In this document: one piece after another, positions 58,545 through 64,000 of the stretch
How positions within the stretch are numbered: the stretch's first letter is position 1
Layout: each line of letters begins with the position of its first letter
From: Neolewinella agarilytica
Lineage (GTDB): Bacteria > Bacteroidota > Bacteroidia > Chitinophagales > Saprospiraceae
Direction of reading: 5' to 3'
Length of the DNA stretch: 64,000 bases
Assembly: GCF_900110645.1 (NCBI RefSeq)
Contig: NZ_FOFB01000025.1
Coordinates: 26,359-90,358, forward strand
The notes under the pieces: generated by a model
Databases searched by the model: none
What the model saw: only the letters and a program-made list of their open reading frames with translations
Told to the model about the DNA's origin: nothing
Translations under genes and position numbers: made by a program

Positions 58545-61538
58545 ATGAAGCTGCAAAATTTTCGCCTTTTACGCTTAACGGGCTGCGCCCTTTTCATTCT
58601 TCTGTTGTGGCCAGATTTATGGGGTCAATATCAGCTTTCACCGCTGGAAATTGACCCTGCTTATTTACCAGATCGCATGGATAGGCTGTCCATCTCAACG
58701 GACGGATTTTACTGGATTGGTGGTGCCCGGGGTTTATTTCGCTTCACTGGAGAAAGTATCGAGGAAGTGATCCTGAAAGATCATCAAGGTCATATAAGCA
58801 AAGACAAGAGTATTCAGAGCAAAATGATCGAAGACGATATTGGCAGACTTTGGTTCTCTGCCATTTCTTCATTCTTTTGCTATGACCCTGTTTCGGAGAA
58901 GGTCAGCAGTCATTCAATTGAAGCTAACGGTCTGCAACTGAAGGCGGACTACCAGCCTTTTCACTTTGATCATGACGAACAAGAACTCTGGCTCAAAGCC
59001 GGAGACCGTCTTTGGGCTTATCAGGTTCATTCGGGCAATCACAGACCATTAAGCGAGCCAAGTAATGCCGTACATTATTCTGTCTTCCCACTTGGGGGGC
59101 AAGCTTATCGAATATGCGGTTCACGATGGATGTTTGCCGCGATGGAGCTCATTGAGATAAGGCCTGGTGAATCACCGGCGGAAGTAAAAGAAGTAATCCC
59201 GCAAGAAGAGGTAATTTGTACACTGCAACTATCACCTGATTCTATTCTACTAGGAACAAGGAGAGGACTAAAACTATTGGATTTCAACAAGCCCGTCCTA
59301 AGAGCGGAAGCTTTTCTCTCGGATAAGCTGGAAGTAGATGTTTCCAGTTTGGAGAAAACCGAAGACGGGCGCATACTTGCCTCCTTTACGGGCATGGGAG
59401 TGGCTCTTATCGACCTGCCATCGGGTCAAATCACAGAACTTCTTGCTGATAAAGAAGGGAAAAAAGCGAGCGCTCCCGATCAGTTAGTAAAAGACCTTAA
59501 CGGTCATTTTCTTTCGACTCAGCTCAACGATGGTATTCTACGAATCAAACGCGACACTCTTCACATATTTAACCCAGTCCCAACCATTAAGGCACCAATA
59601 AGAGAGATGCGACTGGATGAAGATGGTAATAAGTATTTGCTTTTAAACGATGGAATGGTTTGGCGGCAATCCCAAACTGGCAGCTGGACGAATCTACTGG
59701 CTGGCGTTCCCGACCATAAACTACCCAAAACGGGTTCATTGGCAATGTTTCGGGATAGTTTGATCATAGTGGGAAGCCGTCATTTATGGTTAATCACTCC
59801 TGGTGGCAGGGAGTACTTTTCATTTCCTGAAGACTTCATTGACCGGCTTATGGAGCAAACCGAAAAACCACCGTTGGTCATTACCAGAGCAGGTATTCAG
59901 TCCATTAATATTCAAAACGGTGAGCTGGACTTACTTCCTATTCCAAGTCTCCGAGCAGTTAGTCCATATTTTTTCAGCAATTTTTTCCCGCTAGATGATC
60001 AGCAATTCATAGTAAACCGGCAGCCTAGTGCTCTCTTACACATTTCGACTGCTGATGAGACCTATGCCATAAAAGACACGACGAAAGGGATCGGTGAAAT
60101 ATACTGTACCCGGCAAATACAGGATGGCTGGATCTATGCAGCAGGAAACGAAGGTTTATTCCTGCTGCATAGATCCGGCCACCAACAAATACCCTTGAAG
60201 ATTGGGCGTATCGTAAATCCGAGCATTCAAACCATGACTGAGGACGATCAAGGAAATCTTTGGTTAGGCACTATGAACGGGCTACTAACTTACCGGCCTA
60301 GCGACAGCTCCCTGAGCTACTTTGGCAAAAGGGATGGGTTACTCTCCGAGCAATTTCAAAACACCCCTCCAATAACCCTCCCCAACGGAGAAATCTGGAT
60401 GGCCACCGACGCCGGAGTAGTCGCCTTCCAGCCCGAAAAACTCCTCCAGCAAAAACACCACCGCGACCCCTACATCGCCAAAATCTGGACCAACGAAGAG
60501 CCCTTGCAATCCGACACCTCCAGCCATTACCTGAAGCGGCTGGAATTGAACTACCTCCGCAACACGCTCAAGTTCAAGGTGGCAGCGAAGGGTTTTGGTC
60601 GTTCGGCGGCCTCGGGCATTCGCTATCAGATGCAGGGCTATGAGGAGAAGGCAGCCTATACGGATTTCAACACGACCATCCGCTATCCGAATCTGCCGCC
60701 GGGGAACTATACCTTACAGTTGACGGCCATTAATCAGAATGGACTCCCGTCGGGTGTACGGGAGCTGGCGGTGATCATTCGCCCGCCGTTTACGCAGACA
60801 CTGACGTTTAAGTTACTGGCGGGGTTGGGGTTAATCTTATTAGTCGGCAGCGGCTACGCCATACTGCTGAGTCGGGAGCGGCAGCGGCAGCGCCGCATCC
60901 AGGAGCAGCAGGCGCGGCTGGCGGCGGAGCGGGACCGTATTGCGGGGGAAGTGCACGACGATCTCGGCGGGCAGCTGTCCAGCATCATGTACCTCAGCGA
61001 AGAGTTGCTATTGACGGAAGCATCACCCGGCACGGAGCGAGAGCTGAGCCGCATCAACGAGCTTTCACGCAACAGCCTGCAGAACGTGCGGGACATCATC
61101 TTTGCCCTCGACAACCGCCGCAGTACCGTAGCAGACCTCGGGGAACAGTTGCGGGGCAGCGGGGGAGAGTTCTTTGCCGACCACCAGGTCCGCTTCAACT
61201 ACGAAGAAAAGCTTGATGCGCCAGACACCGTGCTCAGCAGCCGGCAAAAACGCAACCTCACCCTGATCATAAAAGAAGCCTGGCACAACACGGCCAAGCA
61301 CGCACAAGCCACGGAAGTGAACGTTCATTACCAACAAGACAACAAGCTGCTTACCGTCGTCGTGTCCGACAATGGTAAGGGCTTTAACGAGCCCGTCTCC
61401 GCCACCGCGACCGGCGGCTATGGGTTGGATAATATGCGGGAAAAAGCGACCTCCATCGGGGGGGAGCTGAGCATAGATTCCACCCCTGGGCGGGGAACCC
61501 GGTTGACGCTGCTGGTCCCCGTTTCCAGAGCAGATTAA
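58545..61538 (+). CDS. Sensor histidine kinase with beta-propeller (Reg_prop/Y_Y_Y) sensor and HisKA_3 kinase core
   Basis: A 997-residue membrane kinase. A signal/anchor (LTGCALFILLLWPDLWGQ) is followed by a periplasmic propeller of two-component regulator repeats (DGFYWIGGARGLFRF, DQGNLWLGTMNGLLTY) to about residue 640, a Y_Y_Y domain about 670-745, a transmembrane helix about 753-775 (LLAGLGLILLVGSGYAILL), then a HisKA_3 dimerisation domain (DRIAGEVHDDLGGQLSSIMY, phosphoacceptor His804) and a GHKL ATPase (EAWHNTAKHAQ, DNGKGF, GGYGLDNMREKA). Similar sensors detect glycans, but the signal here is unknown. The cognate regulator is encoded 91 bases downstream. Confidence 0.93.
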   Translation: MKLQNFRLLRLTGCALFILLLWPDLWGQYQLSPLEIDPAYLPDRMDRLSISTDGFYWIGGARGLFRFTGESIEEVILKDHQGHISKDKSIQSKMIEDDIGRLWFSAISSFFCYDPVSEKVSSHSIEANGLQLKADYQPFHFDHDEQELWLKAGDRLWAYQVHSGNHRPLSEPSNAVHYSVFPLGGQAYRICGSRWMFAAMELIEIRPGESPAEVKEVIPQEEVICTLQLSPDSILLGTRRGLKLLDFNKPVLRAEAFLSDKLEVDVSSLEKTEDGRILASFTGMGVALIDLPSGQITELLADKEGKKASAPDQLVKDLNGHFLSTQLNDGILRIKRDTLHIFNPVPTIKAPIREMRLDEDGNKYLLLNDGMVWRQSQTGSWTNLLAGVPDHKLPKTGSLAMFRDSLIIVGSRHLWLITPGGREYFSFPEDFIDRLMEQTEKPPLVITRAGIQSINIQNGELDLLPIPSLRAVSPYFFSNFFPLDDQQFIVNRQPSALLHISTADETYAIKDTTKGIGEIYCTRQIQDGWIYAAGNEGLFLLHRSGHQQIPLKIGRIVNPSIQTMTEDDQGNLWLGTMNGLLTYRPSDSSLSYFGKRDGLLSEQFQNTPPITLPNGEIWMATDAGVVAFQPEKLLQQKHHRDPYIAKIWTNEEPLQSDTSSHYLKRLELNYLRNTLKFKVAAKGFGRSAASGIRYQMQGYEEKAAYTDFNTTIRYPNLPPGNYTLQLTAINQNGLPSGVRELAVIIRPPFTQTLTFKLLAGLGLILLVGSGYAILLSRERQRQRRIQEQQARLAAERDRIAGEVHDDLGGQLSSIMYLSEELLLTEASPGTERELSRINELSRNSLQNVRDIIFALDNRRSTVADLGEQLRGSGGEFFADHQVRFNYEEKLDAPDTVLSSRQKRNLTLIIKEAWHNTAKHAQATEVNVHYQQDNKLLTVVVSDNGKGFNEPVSATATGGYGLDNMREKATSIGGELSIDSTPGRGTRLTLLVPVSRAD

Positions 61539-61570
61539 TGGCTTTAGGCTTTGCTCCTTTTACCCTTGCC

Positions 61571-61590
61571 TGCACCTGCGGCCTCGCCTG
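61571..61590 (+). repeat. Dispersed GCACCTGCG element between kinase and regulator genes
   Basis: TGCACCTGCGGCCTCGCC lies inside the operon spacer, single copy, plus orientation. Confidence 0.65.
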
Positions 61591-61629
61591 AACTTACCGA
61601 AGGGCTCCGTCGCCCCAAAAACCATTCTA

Positions 61630-62253
61630 ATGAAGAAAGTCACCATCGTTGAAGACCGCCGCGAAATCGCCGACAGCATCGGCCGGGCCATTGATCGAGA
61701 TGCCGAACTGGCACTGGCCGGCGTTTATTACTCCGCCGAAGACGCCCTTTCCGTACTGGCCGCTGACCGGCCCGATATAATTCTGATGGACATCGGTTTG
61801 CCCCGCATGAACGGCATCGAGTGTATGGTACGCAGCAAGGACCTGCTGCCCGCAACGGCCGTGTTGATGTTCACCGTATTCGATACGGAAGACAAGCTCT
61901 TCGACGCGCTTCGTTTCGGGGCCGATGGCTATATCCTTAAAAAGGAAGGCATCATCGGTGCCATGCGTGCGATTCGGGAACTGGCGGCCGGAGGAGCCCC
62001 CATGAGTCGGGAAATGGCAAAAAAAGTCCTCACCAGTCTGCGTACCCCGACCAACGCCTCCCGCCCACTCGACCAGCTTACGCCCCGGCAAAACGATATT
62101 CTAAGCCTGTTGGCGGAAGGAAAATCCAACCGCGAAGTTGCCAGTCAGCTAGCGCTTACCGAAGGGACCGTAAAGCAACATGTACACGCCATTTACCGGG
62201 TTTTGCAGGTCGCTAACCGGGTGGAAGCGGTTAACCTGTTTTTACGCCGATGA
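61630..62253 (+). CDS. NarL/FixJ-type response regulator
   Basis: A 207-residue regulator. The receiver domain (1-120) has the acidic pocket VEDRRE, phosphoacceptor Asp54 in DIILMDIGLPRMNG, the conserved Thr in MFTVFD and the Lys in GYILKKEG. The C-terminal LuxR-type HTH (about 145-205) reads LTPRQNDILSLLAEGKSNREVASQLALTEGTVKQHV. It should be the DNA-binding partner of the kinase encoded just upstream. Unlike most members the first pocket has ED followed by RR rather than D-D. Confidence 0.95.
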   Translation: MKKVTIVEDRREIADSIGRAIDRDAELALAGVYYSAEDALSVLAADRPDIILMDIGLPRMNGIECMVRSKDLLPATAVLMFTVFDTEDKLFDALRFGADGYILKKEGIIGAMRAIRELAAGGAPMSREMAKKVLTSLRTPTNASRPLDQLTPRQNDILSLLAEGKSNREVASQLALTEGTVKQHVHAIYRVLQVANRVEAVNLFLRR

Positions 62254-62649
62254 ATTTTGAGGAATAAGAAGACGGCTGGGCCCTTGTAACCGATGTATTC
62301 GCTTTAATCCTTAATAAAAGGTCCGTCAATCATTTCTGATTGACGGACAAACCATAAAATGATTCACGAATTCGTGAATGGCCAGACACTGGCTAAAATA
62401 TTCTTACCCGAAAGGCAAAAGGTTTATTTCCTGAGAGTAATAGGGAAGTCTTATTTCTGAACCTGACAAAAAGCAAAAGACTATCTACATCTTTCATAAC
62501 GACAGCTAAGTTCAGCTGAAAGACATTGTGACAAAAGCTTACTTCGGGAAGCCCCAATGAAAAACTCGTAGATTTAGCAAAAAAACACCACCTAAAGACC
62601 TAAAAGTCAGTTAATTAACCTACACAACAAAATTGGTGAAAATCAGCCC
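62254..62649. other. AT-rich convergent intergenic region with palindromes
   Basis: No gene is seen. Beyond the terminator at 62321-62348 there is a perfect 18-bp palindrome ATTCACGAATTCGTGAAT (62362-62379), immediately followed by GGCCAG...CTGGC (62380-62393). Base composition shifts to AT-rich from here to the right edge. Confidence 0.6.
62321..62348 (-). terminator. Intrinsic terminator of the last minus-strand gene
   Basis: GTCCGTCAATCA (62321-62332) and TGATTGACGGAC (62337-62348) form a perfect 12-bp stem with a TTTC loop. On the minus strand CTTTTATTAAG follows. It lies between convergent genes and may serve both. Confidence 0.75.
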
Positions 62650-63858
62650 CTACTGATCAATACACTGCAGTTTTTTCCTCAACCATTCACCAGAGATATG
62701 TCGGTAATCTCCCAACTTAGCAAGAATTGTCGTTCTTTTTTCCCATAGATACTGGCTTCTTTCTACTGAGTCAGGCCGGTTCTCGTAGTGCCTTCGAAGT
62801 TCCCTTAAATCCGTGAATGCGTCCAGCCATTGCATGAAATGGTCAGCGTGATAGAGGTAGATTTCCTTTCTTTTCGCCAGGTCATTTATGTTGGCCCGCA
62901 TGGTTTTAACCAGAGCAGGTGGGTTTGTTCCCAACTTATTAGCAGCCTTTGCACTCAACTTATTACCTGCATGAATCAGCTCGTCATGAATCATTAACTC
63001 CATCCGGCGCGTACTCAGTTTGATCAAGTCGTTTTCAGACACATCAATAAGCGGGATTTGCTTTGCAGCCCCGACGAAGTCTTCTAAATGAAAATCACGC
63101 CGCATTCTACATTGTGCAATACAACTAATACGGCGACTACTATGCAACTTCAGCCTGTAGGCTTTGATAAAGGCCTCGGTCCAGTCTTTTAAGGTAAAGC
63201 TATCATTTGGTTCAATACCTTTCATCTTCACTTTCGTCCAATCAAGCTTCTTATCATTTAGCAGGATAATCATCATCATGGAAATGAACAAGAGACTTGG
63301 TAATGAGCATTTAACGCCCTTTACCCCTGTGCTGTACTTGCCTTCAATTTGATATTTAGCCAAATCCATCGCAATTTTCAGGTAGCCAGGAACCTGGTTA
63401 TTTATAGCGGCAAAACAGTAGTTGCCGAGGTGGGAAAGAGAGTAGATATAATCTTCCAGGTCTAAATCTTCTTTGTGCTTTAGAAGATAATCGGTGTGTT
63501 CGCTAATTAGCTTTGGGGTATCTGCGTCCTCTCTGGGCAGCTGAACTAATTCAGTTGTTCTCCAATAAGCATACAGGGGAGGTTCTGACTTTATTTGCTC
63601 CAGGCGCCGGGCAACCGTAGCGAGTAAGCCATTAAAGTCTTCGCTTTTAAGCGAAACGTTTTTCTCATTGAAAGCGAGGGGGTAACTCAGGAATCTGGCG
63701 TACAAGCGTAAACCATTGAGCAAAGTGATTCGATCAGCGTACCAGGCGACCAATGAAAGACCAGTAGGAGGAATATGCGTTTCGCTGACATGTTCCGATT
63801 GCATTATTTTTTCGTAGGCTTCTTCGAGTTCAGATGCATATAAATCGGTAGTAGTCAT
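62650..63858 (-). CDS. Unrecognised helical protein, 402 aa
   Basis: I do not recognise this protein. It is soluble, mostly helical and charged, with no signal peptide. One hydrophobic stretch (SLLFISMMMIILLND, about residues 190-205) could be a buried or membrane helix. Other segments include ELEEAYEKIMQSEHVSETH near the start and WLDAFTDLRELRRHYENRPDSVERSQYLWEKR near the end. The gene is visibly AT-richer than most of the window and borders a possible insertion sequence on the right, which may indicate acquired DNA. It ends at the terminator 300 bases downstream. Confidence 0.65.
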   Translation of the reverse strand: MTTTDLYASELEEAYEKIMQSEHVSETHIPPTGLSLVAWYADRITLLNGLRLYARFLSYPLAFNEKNVSLKSEDFNGLLATVARRLEQIKSEPPLYAYWRTTELVQLPREDADTPKLISEHTDYLLKHKEDLDLEDYIYSLSHLGNYCFAAINNQVPGYLKIAMDLAKYQIEGKYSTGVKGVKCSLPSLLFISMMMIILLNDKKLDWTKVKMKGIEPNDSFTLKDWTEAFIKAYRLKLHSSRRISCIAQCRMRRDFHLEDFVGAAKQIPLIDVSENDLIKLSTRRMELMIHDELIHAGNKLSAKAANKLGTNPPALVKTMRANINDLAKRKEIYLYHADHFMQWLDAFTDLRELRRHYENRPDSVERSQYLWEKRTTILAKLGDYRHISGEWLRKKLQCIDQ

Positions 63859-63904
63859 AGTCGATTCAAGTAAGTCGGTGTTTTAAAGCAGTGTCTGAAA
63901 AACT

Positions 63905-64000
63905 AAGAGCGTGTCTAAAATTATGATTTCTTCGATATAAAGGCTGTCAGTCGTATTTTGTAAGTCGCCAAACTATACAGAATATGACCAAGCAGTGGGC
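63905..64000 (+). mobile_element. Possible left end of an insertion sequence with transposase start, cut by the window
   Basis: GAGCGTGTCTAAAATTATGA at about 63906 resembles the terminal inverted repeat style of IS5/IS982-type elements. An ATG at 63984 begins MTKQW, a plausible transposase start, and the frame is open to the edge. Only 17 coding bases are visible, so this is a weak call. Confidence 0.3.

Noticed and set aside
1..64000. tRNA or rRNA genes
   Set aside because: No TTCGAATCC-type T-arm within a cloverleaf and no rRNA-like sequence was noticed on either strand.

Overview
The window comes from a Bacteroidota chromosome, most likely a Saprospiria/Lewinella-type marine or gliding bacterium. 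The evidence is a fused SecDF, a very long TamB, a giant adhesin with SprB repeats and a gliding-motility-type (type IX secretion) C-terminal domain, a NagB-PIG-L fusion, DUF4382, DUF4349, DUF6909-like and Uma2 proteins, and several promoters of the Bacteroidota form TTG-N18-21-TAnnTTTG. No rRNA or tRNA gene was seen. Genus-level assignment is inference.

Layout. 1-2327: a left-truncated membrane protein, two tiny genes (DUF6435, DUF2256) and a heme-copper oxidase subunit III. 2857-7704: TamB. 7840-11721: an unrecognised coiled-coil protein, a PAS-AraC regulator and a MORN lipoprotein. 12499-16116: an M16 protease pair, one subunit active and one not. 16226-19152: a short HSP90 homologue in an operon with a helical-repeat (TPR-like) protein. 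19316-31722: mostly single genes, namely a GT2 glycosyltransferase, DUF3995, DUF4382, a DUF6909-like protein, Uma2, a Gfo/Idh oxidoreductase, DUF4349, two PAP2 phosphatases in tandem, the NagB-PIG-L fusion and a cysteine-rich protein. 31742-36104 (minus): a hexuronate catabolic run (two small membrane proteins, Gfo/Idh oxidoreductase, uxuA, uxaC). 36444-40946: an HTH protein and, divergently, a DnaE-type polymerase. 40968-41798: a REP-associated Y1 transposase between long inverted arms. 41803-48342: rlmI, an FAD oxidoreductase carrying an in-frame palindromic insertion, an MBL hydrolase and secDF. 48906-54677: a 1923-aa Cys-rich repeat adhesin. 54871-56849: a CarboxypepD-reg-like protein and proB. 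57285-62253: an operon of a tail-anchored protein, a propeller-type histidine kinase and a LuxR-type response regulator. 62650-64000: an AT-richer orphan gene and possibly the left end of an insertion sequence.

The most unusual feature is the density of small dispersed repeats. A GCACCTGCG-centred element is present in about 19 places, often as inverted pairs between genes and sometimes inside genes. CTACC-type sequence sits just before start codons and its GGTAG complement just after stop codons. There are several 7-bp or 9-bp tandem arrays, CGCAGAAGGACGC elements, and the transposase flanked by REP hairpins. Two minus-strand genes (secDF and proB) have an intrinsic terminator upstream of their start codons, which suggests attenuation.
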